64,000 nucleotides of DNA from Streptomyces sp. yr375 (GTDB taxonomy: Bacteria; Actinomycetota; Actinomycetes; Streptomycetales; Streptomycetaceae), in contig NZ_FOFF01000038.1 of the NCBI RefSeq assembly GCF_900110755.1, forward strand, positions 1 to 64,000, read 5' to 3'. The stretch's first letter is position 1; each line of letters opens with the position of its first letter. Below the pieces are notes generated by a model. That model saw nothing but the letters and a program-made list of their open reading frames with translations, had not been told where the DNA came from and searched no databases. Both the position numbers and the translations under genes were made by a program. Shown here one piece after another: positions 8,295 through 16,986 of this stretch.

Positions 8295-9404
8295 TCACCG
8301 CCGCCGAGCCTTCCGAGCCCGCCGCACCACAGCGGCCGCACCCAGCAGAGCGACCGTCGCCCCCGCAGCCCCCGCAGCCGTCGCGTCCTTCCGCCCCAGC
8401 CGCCGCCCGACGACCGTGTGCCGCCCGGACACCTCCGCCAGCAGCTCCGCGAGCACCTCCTCGTTGGTCCACTGCGGCCGCCACCCCGCGTCGTGCAGCC
8501 GGCTCCCGCTCACCACCCAGGGGTACATCGTGTACGCCAGGTCGCCCGCCGGGGACGGCGTCAGCCCGATCCGGTGCAACCGCGCGGCAGCGCCCAGCGC
8601 GACCGCCGACGGCAGCTCCATCCGCCGGATCCCGCTGAGCTCCTCGACCTCCTCCTGCTCCAGCCAGCCGTCGCAGCCGACGGCGAGTTCCCCGTCGACC
8701 TTCTCCAGGACGGCGTACTCCAGGGCGTTCACCAGGTCCTCGACGTGGCAGAACTGCCAGGCCGGCCGCGACCCGGCGACGACCAGCAGCCGCGGCGACT
8801 CGAAGTACCGCGTGAGCGCCGTGTCCGTGCCTCCGACCAGCACCGCGGGCCGCACCACGGTGACGTTGAGCCCCGGATGCGCCCGGGGCGCGCGCCGGGC
8901 GAGCCGTTCGATCTCCAGGAGGTCGCCGACGCCGGTCGCCTCCGCCGTCGCGCGCAGCTCGGCGTCCTCCGCGAGCGGCAGCTCGTTGTCCTCCAGCGCT
9001 CCGTAGACCATCGCGGAGGTGCACAGCACGACGCGGTGCACCCCGGCCGCCGCGGCAGCCGTGAGCACGGTCTGCGTACCGCGCACGTTGTAGGCCGTCC
9101 GGGCGGCGGCGTCACTCCCCAGGTCGAGGTCGAGCGCGAGGTGGACGACGACGTCCGCGCCGCGCAGCTTCTCGGCGATCGCCGGGTCGCGGACGTCGAG
9201 GATGTGCCACTGCGCCGCGTCGCACTCGCCCCGCCGCTCGTCGATGGCGACGACCTGCTTGACCTCCTCGGACGCGGCGAGCCGCTCGGCGAGCAGCGCG
9301 CCGACCCCGGTGGCGGCGCCCGTCACGGCGACCACGGGCCCACGCCCGCCGCCCGGGGTTGATTGGTTTCGCGCTGCGCGAACCTGCGGATCTGGGGAAC
9401 TCAC
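8295..9404 (-). CDS. NAD(P)-binding SDR / epimerase-like protein
   Basis: A 369-residue protein from GTG 9404, chosen because GGAG lies seven bases upstream and the N-terminus SSPDPQVRAARNQS fits relatives. The Rossmann glycine motif is GAATGVG at residues 29-35, with the acidic end of the second strand at IDERRG. The expected YxxxK dyad is incomplete: the tyrosine of MVYGALED is there but the lysine is not. It therefore binds a dinucleotide but may not be a standard epimerase or reductase. The C-terminus ends in a hydrophobic helix followed by a very basic tail (RRARKARRR), which could anchor it to the membrane. It is divergent from the DUF2342 protease gene. Confidence 0.85.
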   Translation of the reverse strand: MSSPDPQVRAARNQSTPGGGRGPVVAVTGAATGVGALLAERLAASEEVKQVVAIDERRGECDAAQWHILDVRDPAIAEKLRGADVVVHLALDLDLGSDAAARTAYNVRGTQTVLTAAAAAGVHRVVLCTSAMVYGALEDNELPLAEDAELRATAEATGVGDLLEIERLARRAPRAHPGLNVTVVRPAVLVGGTDTALTRYFESPRLLVVAGSRPAWQFCHVEDLVNALEYAVLEKVDGELAVGCDGWLEQEEVEELSGIRRMELPSAVALGAAARLHRIGLTPSPAGDLAYTMYPWVVSGSRLHDAGWRPQWTNEEVLAELLAEVSGRHTVVGRRLGRKDATAAGAAGATVALLGAAAVVRRARKARRR

Positions 9405-9595
9405 CAGGTGTCTCCAGCGGTTGTCTTGGCATACGGGCGCGAGTGACGCGTACGTACCAGTGGCATCCATCCTGCCGCAGGCCAGGAGTCGGCGAAGCAC
9501 CGAGGCCCGATCGAGCCGGGGTGTCTACGCTGGGTGGTGTTGCAGGGCAGTCGCCGCCGGCCGATAACCGGTGGCCTTACCAGCCGAGGAACCCC

Positions 9596-11074
9596 GTGAG
9601 TGACACCCCATTCGGATTCGGCCTTCCGCCGGAGGAGCCGGAAGACGGCGACGAAGGCAAGAAGAAGGACCCGCAGAGCGGCGGTGGTCAGGGACCGGCC
9701 AACCCGTTCGGTTTCGGCGGGCTGCCCGGTGCCGGAGGCTTCGGCGTCCCGGGCGGTCCGGGCGCCGACAATCCGCTCGCCGCGATGTTCGGCTCGCTGA
9801 ACCCCAACGACCTGGGGGCCGCGTTCCAGCAGCTCGGCCAGATGCTCTCCTACGAGGGCGGCCCGGTGAACTGGGACATGGCCAAGCAGATCGCCCGCCA
9901 AACGGTCTCCCAGGGCACCTCCGACGGCACGAAGGACGCGAGCGTCGGCCCCTCCGACCGCACCGCGGTCGAGGACGCCGTCCGCCTGGCCGACCTGTGG
10001 CTGGACGACGCGACATCCCTGCCGTCCGGTGCCGGCTCGGCCGTGGCGTGGTCCCGCGCGGAGTGGGTCGAGGCGACCCTGCCCGCGTGGAAGGAGCTCG
10101 TCGACCCGGTCGCCGAGCGCGTCGGCGCGGCGATGGGCGATGTCCTGCCGGAGGAGATGCAGGCCATGGCCGGCCCGCTGATCGGCATGATGCGCTCCAT
10201 GGGCGGCGCGATGTTCGGCTCGCAGATCGGGCAGGCCGTGGGCGTGCTCGCGGGCGAGGTCGTCGGCTCGACCGACATCGGCCTGCCGCTCGGCCCGGCC
10301 GGGCGTGCCGCGCTGCTGCCGGTGAACATCGAGGCGTTCGGCAAGGACCTGGGCGTGGCGAAGGACGAGGTGCGGCTGTACCTCGCGCTGCGCGAGGCCG
10401 CCCACCAGCGCCTGTTCGCGCACGTGCCGTGGCTGCGCTCGCACCTGTTCGGCGCGGTCGAGGGCTACGCGCGCGGGATCAAGGTCGACACGGCCAAGCT
10501 GGAGGACGTGGTCGGTCAGTTCGACCCGCAGAACCCGGAGCAGTTGCAGGACGCGCTGCAGCAGGGCATGTTCCAGCCGGAGGACACCCCGGAGCAGAAG
10601 GCCGCCCTGGCCCGTCTGGAGACGGCTCTGGCGCTCGTCGAGGGCTGGGTGGACGCGGTGGTGCACGCGGCCGCGAAGCCCCGCCTGACGTCCGCGGACG
10701 CCCTGCGCGAGACGCTGCGCCGGCGCCGCGCGACGGGCGGTCCGGCGGAGCAGACGTTCGCGACGCTGATCGGTCTGGAGCTGCGCCCGCGCCGCCTGCG
10801 CGACGCGTCCCGCCTGTGGGCCTCGCTGACGGACGCGCGCGGGGTCGACGGCCGGGACGCCTTGTGGGCCCACCCGGACATGCTGCCCACGGCCTCCGAC
10901 CTGGACGATCCGGACGGCTTCGTGCACCGCGAGCACATGGACTTCTCCGAGCTGGACAAGATGCTCGGCGAGGCGGCGAGCGGCGGCTTCGAGGAGAAGC
11001 CGAACCTGAAGAAGGACGGCGACGCGACCGACAAGGCCGACGGGACCGACTCCAAGGGCGACGACACCGAGTGA
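9596..11074 (+). CDS. DUF2342-family zinc-dependent metalloprotease
   Basis: A 492-residue protein from GTG 9596 with GAGGA upstream. The first 70 residues are Gly/Pro/Phe-rich and disordered (NPFGFGGLPGAGGFG). The rest is helical and matches the DUF2342 'zinc-dependent metalloprotease' family (Rv3195 type); the REAAHQRLF segment near residue 265 carries the likely metal-binding histidine. The C-terminal 25 residues are Lys/Asp-rich. No export signal is seen, so it is probably cytoplasmic. Substrates are unknown. Its stop overlaps the start of the Nudix gene (GTGA), which implies translational coupling. Confidence 0.88.
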   Translation: MSDTPFGFGLPPEEPEDGDEGKKKDPQSGGGQGPANPFGFGGLPGAGGFGVPGGPGADNPLAAMFGSLNPNDLGAAFQQLGQMLSYEGGPVNWDMAKQIARQTVSQGTSDGTKDASVGPSDRTAVEDAVRLADLWLDDATSLPSGAGSAVAWSRAEWVEATLPAWKELVDPVAERVGAAMGDVLPEEMQAMAGPLIGMMRSMGGAMFGSQIGQAVGVLAGEVVGSTDIGLPLGPAGRAALLPVNIEAFGKDLGVAKDEVRLYLALREAAHQRLFAHVPWLRSHLFGAVEGYARGIKVDTAKLEDVVGQFDPQNPEQLQDALQQGMFQPEDTPEQKAALARLETALALVEGWVDAVVHAAAKPRLTSADALRETLRRRRATGGPAEQTFATLIGLELRPRRLRDASRLWASLTDARGVDGRDALWAHPDMLPTASDLDDPDGFVHREHMDFSELDKMLGEAASGGFEEKPNLKKDGDATDKADGTDSKGDDTE

Positions 11075-11586
11075 GCCTGTACGACGACACGGTCCTCGTC
11101 CTGAAGGGGTACGAGGGCCAGGAAGAGCTGCGCCAGACCTACCTGGACCATCTCGGGGCGCATCCGGACGGCATGTGGAAGGCCTGCGGGGCCGGGCACG
11201 TCACGGCGAGCGCGCTGGTGATCGACCCGGAGCACGGGCGCGTGCTGCTCACGCTCCACAAGAAGCTGCGCATGTGGCTGCAGATGGGCGGCCACTGCGA
11301 GCCGGTCGACGCGACGCTGGCGGCCGCCGCCCTGCGGGAGGGGACCGAGGAGTCGGGCGTCCCGGGCCTGTCGCTGCTCCCCGGCGGCCCGGTCCGCCTG
11401 GACCGGCATCACACGCCGTGCGCCTGGCACTACGACGTGCAGTACGCGGCGCTCGCGCCGGCCGGGGCCGTGGAGGCCATCAGCGACGAGTCCCTGGACC
11501 TGCGCTGGTTCCCGTACGCCGAGGTGGCGAAGGTCGCCGACGAGTCGGTCGTACGGCTGCTGGAGGCGACCCGCGCGCGGCTGTGA
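11071..11586 (+). CDS. Nudix hydrolase
   Basis: A 171-residue Nudix-fold protein that starts at GTG 11071 inside the previous stop codon (GTGA overlap). The Nudix box reads GHCEPVD..., then seven residues, then REGTEESGV; the usual Glu after G-x5 is Asp here, but the catalytic REx2EExG core is intact. Such enzymes cleave nucleoside diphosphates linked to another group; the substrate cannot be told from the sequence. Coupling to the DUF2342 protease suggests a shared but unknown job. Confidence 0.88.
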   Translation: MSLYDDTVLVLKGYEGQEELRQTYLDHLGAHPDGMWKACGAGHVTASALVIDPEHGRVLLTLHKKLRMWLQMGGHCEPVDATLAAAALREGTEESGVPGLSLLPGGPVRLDRHHTPCAWHYDVQYAALAPAGAVEAISDESLDLRWFPYAEVAKVADESVVRLLEATRARL

Positions 11587-11596
11587 GCCGGAACAG

Positions 11597-11629
11597 GTAA
11601 GGGGCGACCTCTGGGCGGCCGCCCCTTAC
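11597..11629. terminator. Terminator between convergent Nudix and AIM24 genes
   Basis: A 10-bp stem (GTAAGGGGCG at 11597-11606 with its complement at 11620-11629) is followed on the + strand by GTTTGTTTT, a good intrinsic terminator for the Nudix transcript. The hairpin can also serve the minus-strand AIM24 operon that ends at 11647. Confidence 0.8.
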
Positions 11630-11646
11630 GTTTGTTTTCCGGACGG

Positions 11647-12402
11647 TCAGCTCCAGACGTTGCCCTGGTTCTGCCCGCGCACCCCCTGCTGGCCCATGCC
11701 GTACTGGGCGGCCAGACCGGAGCCGATCTGGGCGTTCTGCGGCGGCAGCAGCTCACTGGGCTGGACGAGCGCGTAGCCGCTGCCCATGAAGCTGAGCTCC
11801 CAGCCCTCGCCGGTGTTGCCGCGCCGCCGCCACACCCCGGAGGAGTGCGTCTGGGCCTGCATCTGCACCCGCAGCCCGGTGGACCAGGCGACGATCGCGT
11901 CGGCGTCGCAGTTGACGTACTTGTCGGGCGTGACCTGCATCATCAGGGGCGCGCCCGAGGTCATCAGGGCGACCTTGCCGCGGCCGGTGATGTTGAGCTG
12001 GTACTTCCCGGAGCCGGAGATGCCGTAGAGGCTGTCGACGGCGATGACCTCGTGGTGCAGCGAGGAGTCCATGGCCAGCACGTAGCTGCTGTCCACGGTC
12101 AGCCCGTCCTGCTCGACCTCCATCACGTGGACGTGCTGGGCGAGGTTGGCGAGGTAGACGGTGCCCTGCCCGTGGCAGCGCATGAGGTCCAGTCCCTCGC
12201 CGGTGTGCGCACGCGCGCGTCCCTGCTGGTTGTTCTGGTACTCGGCGTCGAACTCCATCAGGCCCTGGTAGGCGACCATCGTGCCCTTGCGGGCGAGGAT
12301 GTCGTCGTGGCCCTCCAGGGTGACGCGGAGCATCTGCTTGTTCTGCAGGCTCCAGCGTTCCTGGGTCTGCGAGTCGTTGTGCGCGAAAAGTGAGCTCTGC
12401 AT
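11647..12402 (-). CDS. AIM24-family protein, third gene of operon
   Basis: A 251-residue AIM24/TIGR00266-type beta-sandwich protein. Repeated beta motifs are visible: LARKGTMVAYQGLMEFDAEY, GEGLDLMRCHGQGTVYLAN, GSGKYQLNITGRGKVALM. A Gln/Gly-rich tail (about 225-251) follows. It is 17 bp downstream of a paralogue, which in turn follows a TerD-AIM24 fusion, so the three form one operon. AIM24 is named after a yeast mitochondrial inner-membrane protein; the bacterial role is not established. No signal peptide is seen. Confidence 0.87.
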   Translation of the reverse strand: MQSSLFAHNDSQTQERWSLQNKQMLRVTLEGHDDILARKGTMVAYQGLMEFDAEYQNNQQGRARAHTGEGLDLMRCHGQGTVYLANLAQHVHVMEVEQDGLTVDSSYVLAMDSSLHHEVIAVDSLYGISGSGKYQLNITGRGKVALMTSGAPLMMQVTPDKYVNCDADAIVAWSTGLRVQMQAQTHSSGVWRRRGNTGEGWELSFMGSGYALVQPSELLPPQNAQIGSGLAAQYGMGQQGVRGQNQGNVWS

Positions 12403-12419
12403 GGCGTTCTGGCTCCCCC

Positions 12420-13100
12420 TCAGCCCCGGACCCGAAGGCGGTCCGTGCTGTCCTCGCTTGGCTGGACGACGACGATGCCCTGGCCGGAGAAGGCCATCTG
12501 GAAGGCCTCGCCGCTGCCCCGGCCGATGAGCGACTGCGCCTTGAAGCTGCGCTTGCCCTTGACCTTGAGGTTCGGCGACCAGGCGACGAGCGCGTCGGGG
12601 TCGACGTAGGTCTCGTCCTCACCGCCGCCGCAGTCGACGACGATCGGCTTGCCCCGGGAGGTCAGCGCGACCCAGCCCTGCCCGGAGATCTTGGTGTTCC
12701 ACAGGCCCTGGCCGGCGAACTTCGCGAGCCCCTTGACGCGCTCGACGCCCCAGGTGAGGTGCGCGTCGAAGGCGAGCAGGTTGGTGGCGTTGACGGAGAT
12801 GCCGTCGCCGTTGAGGTTGATCACGACGACGTTGGCGCCGTAGTCGGCGAGGTAGAGCAGGCCGTCACCGGTGCACTTCATGAGGGGCGCGCCCTCGCCG
12901 GTCATCCAGTCGCGCGCGATCTGGCGCACGGCCGGCGGGTTGGGCTCGTACTGGACGAAGCCCTCGTAGGCGACCATCGAGCCCACGCGCGCGAAGAGGT
13001 CGTTCCCGGTCTGCATGGCGACCTTCAGCATGTGGTTGCCGTGGTTCTCCATGCGCGCGGTGACGGGTGCGGGGGCATAGCCCGCGAGCGGCTGGTTCAT
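12420..13100 (-). CDS. AIM24-family protein, second gene of operon
   Basis: A 226-residue paralogue of its two neighbours, with the same order of motifs (LFARVGSMVAYEGFVQYEP, GEGAPLMKCTGDGLLYLAD, GQGLWNTKISGQGWVALTS, SGQGIVVVQPSE). It starts at ATG 13100, 11 bp after the stop of the TerD-AIM24 gene, and ends 17 bp before the third gene. Three diverged copies in a row suggest a hetero-oligomeric beta-sandwich assembly; that is inference. Confidence 0.87.
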   Translation of the reverse strand: MNQPLAGYAPAPVTARMENHGNHMLKVAMQTGNDLFARVGSMVAYEGFVQYEPNPPAVRQIARDWMTGEGAPLMKCTGDGLLYLADYGANVVVINLNGDGISVNATNLLAFDAHLTWGVERVKGLAKFAGQGLWNTKISGQGWVALTSRGKPIVVDCGGGEDETYVDPDALVAWSPNLKVKGKRSFKAQSLIGRGSGEAFQMAFSGQGIVVVQPSEDSTDRLRVRG

Positions 13101-13111
13101 GACGGGCTCCC

Positions 13112-14767
13112 TCAGACCTCGTACGGCTGGACGACGATGAAGTTGCCGGGGGCGCCCCGGAACTGGAGGTTGACGCTCTCGCCGGTGTCGCCGGGGTAGG
13201 CGTTGCGGCGCATCCGCACCTGGCTGGAGACGACCACCTGGGAGGCGGCCGACCAGGCGACGACGGCGTTGCAGTCGGCGAACGTGGTGGGCGTGACGGG
13301 CAGGACGACGGGCGTGCCGTGCGTCTTCACGACGATCGTGCCGGTGCCCTGGAACTGCATGGTGAACAGCGCGCCCCCGGGGATGCCGTGGCCTTCGATG
13401 CGGCGGACCTCGTACTGGAGGCTCTCGTCGAAGGCGAGGACGTTCTCGGCGGAGACGCAGATCGCGTCGCCCTGGAGCTCGACGGGGTGCAGGTGGGTGG
13501 AGTTGTCAGCGAGGAACACCTGTCCCTGGCCGGTGCAGCGCATGAGCTGCATCTCCTGCCCGGTCGCGTTGCCGACGATCCGGCCGGCGAACCCGGCGCC
13601 CTTGTAGCTGAAGTCGACCTTGCCCTGGTAGAGCACCATGCTGCCCTGCCGGGCGAGCACGGGCTGGCCGCCCATGCCGAGGTCCACGCGGATCAGCTTC
13701 TTGTTCTGCTGCGTCCAGCGCTGCCCGGTGGGCGTCTCCTTGAACTGCTGGAGCGCGGCGGCCACCCCGGCGCCGCCCTGGGGCGCGCCCTGCGGGACGC
13801 CGTAGGCCTGCTGGCCCGGGACCTGCCCGAACGGCGGCTGCTGACCGTAACCGGGCGGCGGCTGCGGGGCGTGGGGCTGCTGGCCGTAGCCGGGCGGCAT
13901 GGACGCGGCCGGCGCGTGGCCCTGGCCGTACGGCTGCTGCTGGTGCGGCTGTCCGTAGGGGGCCGGTGCCGGGGCGGGGGGCGGGACCTGGCCGCCGCCG
14001 GGCACGGTCAGGGGCGCGACGATGGTCGGCGCGGCGTGCATTGAGGGCGCGGGCGCCGGGGCGGGCGGCGGGGTCGCGCCGGGCGGGGGCGCGAAGCCCT
14101 GTGCGGCGGGCTGCGGCTGCGGTGCGGGGGCCGGAACGGGGGCCGGGGCCGGTGCGGACGGCGCGCCGAAGGCGGGCGGGGCGAAGCCGGGAGCGGCGGC
14201 GCCGGCCTGCGGCTGCTGCGGGGCCGCGGGGGCCTCCTCCTCGGCGACCTCGCCGCCGAAGTTCTTCAGCAGCGCCTCCAGGCCGCCGTCGAAGCCCTGT
14301 CCGACGGCCGCGAACCGCCACACGTCCTTCAGGTAGAAGTCGCCCAGCATCACGGCCCGCTCGGTGGTGAACTCCGATCCGCTGAACGCGTAGCGGGCCA
14401 CTTCCTCGCCGCCCGCGACGATGCGCAGGTAGCCGGGGCCGATCTGCGACATCTGCCCGGCGCCGTCGAGGGTCGCCGTGAACGACAGCTTGTGGATCTG
14501 CGGCGGGATCCGGTCGAGGGTGATGCGGAAGGACTCCGTGTCGCCCGCCTGGGCACCCAGGAGCTGGATGGACTCCTCCGGCGACTTCGGCTGGTTGAAG
14601 AAGACGAAGTACCTGTCGTCCGAGAGCCGCTCGTCGGCGTCGAGGCCGAAGCAACTGATGTCGAAGGTCAGGCCGGGACCGGCGATCTGCACGCCTACGT
14701 ACAGATCGGTGCCCGCGGTGAGGTCACTGATCCTGGCCTTGTGGCCGCGTTGGAATTCCCTGGGCAT
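13112..14767 (-). CDS. TerD-AIM24 fusion protein
   Basis: A 551-residue two-domain protein. Residues 1-180 are a TerD (tellurium-resistance) domain with the acidic calcium-binding strand-loop segment FDISCFGLDADERLSDDRY and the later FYLKDVWRFAAVGQGFDGGL. Residues 190-330 are a Pro/Ala/Gln/Gly-rich linker with PAPAP and GYGQQP runs. Residues 335-551 are an AIM24 domain like the two downstream genes. TerD proteins bind Ca2+ and are linked to stress and membrane-associated complexes. Here the domain is tied physically and by operon to AIM24 proteins. It is the first gene of the operon; the 145 bp upstream should hold the promoter. Confidence 0.9.
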   Translation of the reverse strand: MPREFQRGHKARISDLTAGTDLYVGVQIAGPGLTFDISCFGLDADERLSDDRYFVFFNQPKSPEESIQLLGAQAGDTESFRITLDRIPPQIHKLSFTATLDGAGQMSQIGPGYLRIVAGGEEVARYAFSGSEFTTERAVMLGDFYLKDVWRFAAVGQGFDGGLEALLKNFGGEVAEEEAPAAPQQPQAGAAAPGFAPPAFGAPSAPAPAPVPAPAPQPQPAAQGFAPPPGATPPPAPAPAPSMHAAPTIVAPLTVPGGGQVPPPAPAPAPYGQPHQQQPYGQGHAPAASMPPGYGQQPHAPQPPPGYGQQPPFGQVPGQQAYGVPQGAPQGGAGVAAALQQFKETPTGQRWTQQNKKLIRVDLGMGGQPVLARQGSMVLYQGKVDFSYKGAGFAGRIVGNATGQEMQLMRCTGQGQVFLADNSTHLHPVELQGDAICVSAENVLAFDESLQYEVRRIEGHGIPGGALFTMQFQGTGTIVVKTHGTPVVLPVTPTTFADCNAVVAWSAASQVVVSSQVRMRRNAYPGDTGESVNLQFRGAPGNFIVVQPYEV

Positions 14768-14912
14768 GCGTAACGACCGTCCCCCATCCCGATGTGTGAG
14801 TGCGTCGCGTCAGGCTAACGGCAAAGTCGGACAACGCACGATGTCGGTACAGACCCGGTACACAACCCGCGTCACGCGCTGTCGGACGGCTTCACTCCGC
14901 GCGCGCCGCAGG

Positions 14913-15509
14913 TCACTCCCCGCGCGCGTCGGGCGGGTGGGGCAGCCGTTCGGCCGCGACGACACCCTCCAGGTAGCCGCGGGCGCGCTCGGTGCGCGGG
15001 TACGCCTCCAGCAGCCGCCAGAAGTCGGGGCCGTGGCCGGGCACGAGCAGATGCGCGAGCTCGTGGGCGAGGACGTAGTCGATGACGTACTCGGGCATGC
15101 CCTTGAGGCGGTGCGACAGCCGGATGCTGCCCTCGGCGGGGGTGCACGAGCCCCATCGGGTGTTCTGGTTGGTCACCCAACGGACCGAGGTGGGCCGGGC
15201 CCGGCCTCCGAAGCACTGGGCCGACAGCCGCTCGGCGCGCTCGGCCAACTCGGCGTCGCCGGGCACCCGCCGGCTCTCCTGGGCGGCGAGTCTGTCGAGC
15301 ATGACGGTCACCCAGCGTTGCTCCTCCGCCTCGGACATCCGGGCAGGGATGAGCACGATGGTGCGATCGCCCTCGCGGTACGCGGAGACCGTCCGACGTC
15401 GACGGGCGCTTCTGCGGACCTCGATCGCGCTCGCCCCCGAGCCGCTCGGCGGCTGGCTCGTCATGCTGCGCTGTGGCTTTCCGGCGCGGTGCAGGGGGTC
15501 GGCGGGCAC
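14913..15509 (-). CDS. YgjP/DUF45-family zinc metallopeptidase
   Basis: A 198-residue protein with the YgjP-type signature: NQNTRWGSC, then IRLSHRLKGMPEYVIDYVL and the zinc motif HELAH, with a third ligand in GHGPDFW. No signal peptide, so cytoplasmic. The longest start is GTG 15509 (with GGGG close upstream); an ATG at 15464 (MTSQPPSG) is an equally possible start, as neither has a clear ribosome-binding site. It is divergent from the ThiF-like gene across about 260 bp. The family's substrates are unknown. Confidence 0.87.
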   Translation of the reverse strand: MPADPLHRAGKPQRSMTSQPPSGSGASAIEVRRSARRRRTVSAYREGDRTIVLIPARMSEAEEQRWVTVMLDRLAAQESRRVPGDAELAERAERLSAQCFGGRARPTSVRWVTNQNTRWGSCTPAEGSIRLSHRLKGMPEYVIDYVLAHELAHLLVPGHGPDFWRLLEAYPRTERARGYLEGVVAAERLPHPPDARGE

Positions 15510-15771
15510 GCCCCGACGTTACCCGCTGCACCTGGGGGAAGTCCCGACTCCGGGGCGGTTCGCTTCCGATCTCTCCGGTGACGTTTGCCTCGTACGACGG
15601 ATTTGTACGACGAATGCCCGCGCCTGTGGACAACTTTCCGCACGCTCGAGCGGGTCCGGGCATGCTGGCACTCGTCGGCGCAGCGACGGGCATGGAGCAA
15701 GGACGGCCCACGCCTCCGCTCCGCCGACGTGACGGGGAGTTTCCAGGCATACGGGCGTACGGGGGCCTTTG

Positions 15772-16986
15772 ATGCATCCGATGATGAAGCCCGCGCTGCG
15801 GCGCGGCTGGCGTGACCTCAACACCGTGCAGTTCGGAATGACTCCGGCGCACGCGCTGACGCTCGGCCCGGTGGACCTGGCGACGGGCAGTTTCCTCGAC
15901 CTGCTGGACGGCACCCGCGGGCTTCCGCTGCTGCGCGAGGAGGGCCGCCGCATGGACCTGCCCGACGGCCACGTCGACCGGCTGGTGGCGCGGCTGGCGC
16001 GGGCCGGGCTGCTCGACGACGCGCGCGGCGGCGGGCCGGAGGCCACGGCCCTGCGGGAGAAGAAGGAGGTCCTGGACCGGCTGCGCCCCGACCTCGCCGC
16101 GCTGTCTCTGGGCACGTCGGAACCGGGCGACGCGATCGAGCGCCTGACCGCCCGTCGCCGGCTGCGGGTCCAGGTGCGCGGCGCGGGCCGGGTCGGCGTG
16201 GTGCTGGCGGCGCTGCTGTCGGGGGCGGGGATCGGCGAGGTGACCGTGCAGGACGGCGGCCTGGTGGAGCCGGAGGACGTCGCGCCGGGCGGCCTGCCCG
16301 CCGAGGCGGTCGGCGAGCGTCGGTCCGAGGCGGCCCGCCGCGCGGTGCGCCGGGCCGCCCCGGACCGCCCGCCCCGCAGGAACACCAGGTCACCGGCCGA
16401 GCCGGACACCCCCGGCTACGCCCTGGTGATCCTCGCCCCACGGGACGACGTGTCCGTGCACGCGCCCGCCCCTTCGGCGGCGGAGCCCCTCATCGCCTCG
16501 GGCACACCGCACCTCTATACCGGGGTCGTGGAGGGTACGGGCATCGTCGGGCCCCTCGTGCTGCCGGGGGAGACGGGCTGCGCCGGTTGTCTGCAGGAGG
16601 CGCGCACCGACCGGGACCCGGCCTGGCCGCGACTGGTCGCCCAGTGGCACTCCGGGAGGAAGCGCGCGGTACGCGCCTGCGATCTGACGCTGGCCACGAC
16701 GGTCGCCGGCCTGGCGGCCGCCCACGCGCTCACCTTCCTCGACGGCCGGACCCCGTCGAGCGCGGGCGCCCGCTGGGAGGTCTCCGTCCCCGCCCTCCAG
16801 TGGCGCGCGTGTCCGGTACCACCCCATTCCGCATGCCCGTGCGGGGCCGCGGAGAAAGGTAAGCGGGAACACACACCCGAGGACGAGGCATCGCACGCGA
16901 CAATGGCAGAGCAACGGCATTCGACGGAGTTACGCCGTACGACGGACACGGCGCGGCTGGCTGGCACCTGGAGGGCGCATGTCTGA
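15772..16986 (+). CDS. ThiF/E1-like adenylyltransferase-fold protein
   Basis: A 404-residue protein. Residues 1-115 resemble a winged-helix N-domain like those of peptide-modifying ThiF proteins. Residues about 125-300 are an E1/ThiF Rossmann domain with GAGRVGVVLAALLSGAGIG and an acidic strand end (VQDGGLVEPEDV). Cys pairs at GCAGC and CPCG could bind zinc. The catalytic arginine and ATP-site residues of true MoeB/ThiF are not obvious. It occupies the place of Rv3196 in the mycobacterial gene order. It starts at ATG 15772 (ATG 15781 also possible) and overlaps the next gene by eight bases. Confidence 0.8.
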   Translation: MHPMMKPALRRGWRDLNTVQFGMTPAHALTLGPVDLATGSFLDLLDGTRGLPLLREEGRRMDLPDGHVDRLVARLARAGLLDDARGGGPEATALREKKEVLDRLRPDLAALSLGTSEPGDAIERLTARRRLRVQVRGAGRVGVVLAALLSGAGIGEVTVQDGGLVEPEDVAPGGLPAEAVGERRSEAARRAVRRAAPDRPPRRNTRSPAEPDTPGYALVILAPRDDVSVHAPAPSAAEPLIASGTPHLYTGVVEGTGIVGPLVLPGETGCAGCLQEARTDRDPAWPRLVAQWHSGRKRAVRACDLTLATTVAGLAAAHALTFLDGRTPSSAGARWEVSVPALQWRACPVPPHSACPCGAAEKGKREHTPEDEASHATMAEQRHSTELRRTTDTARLAGTWRAHV

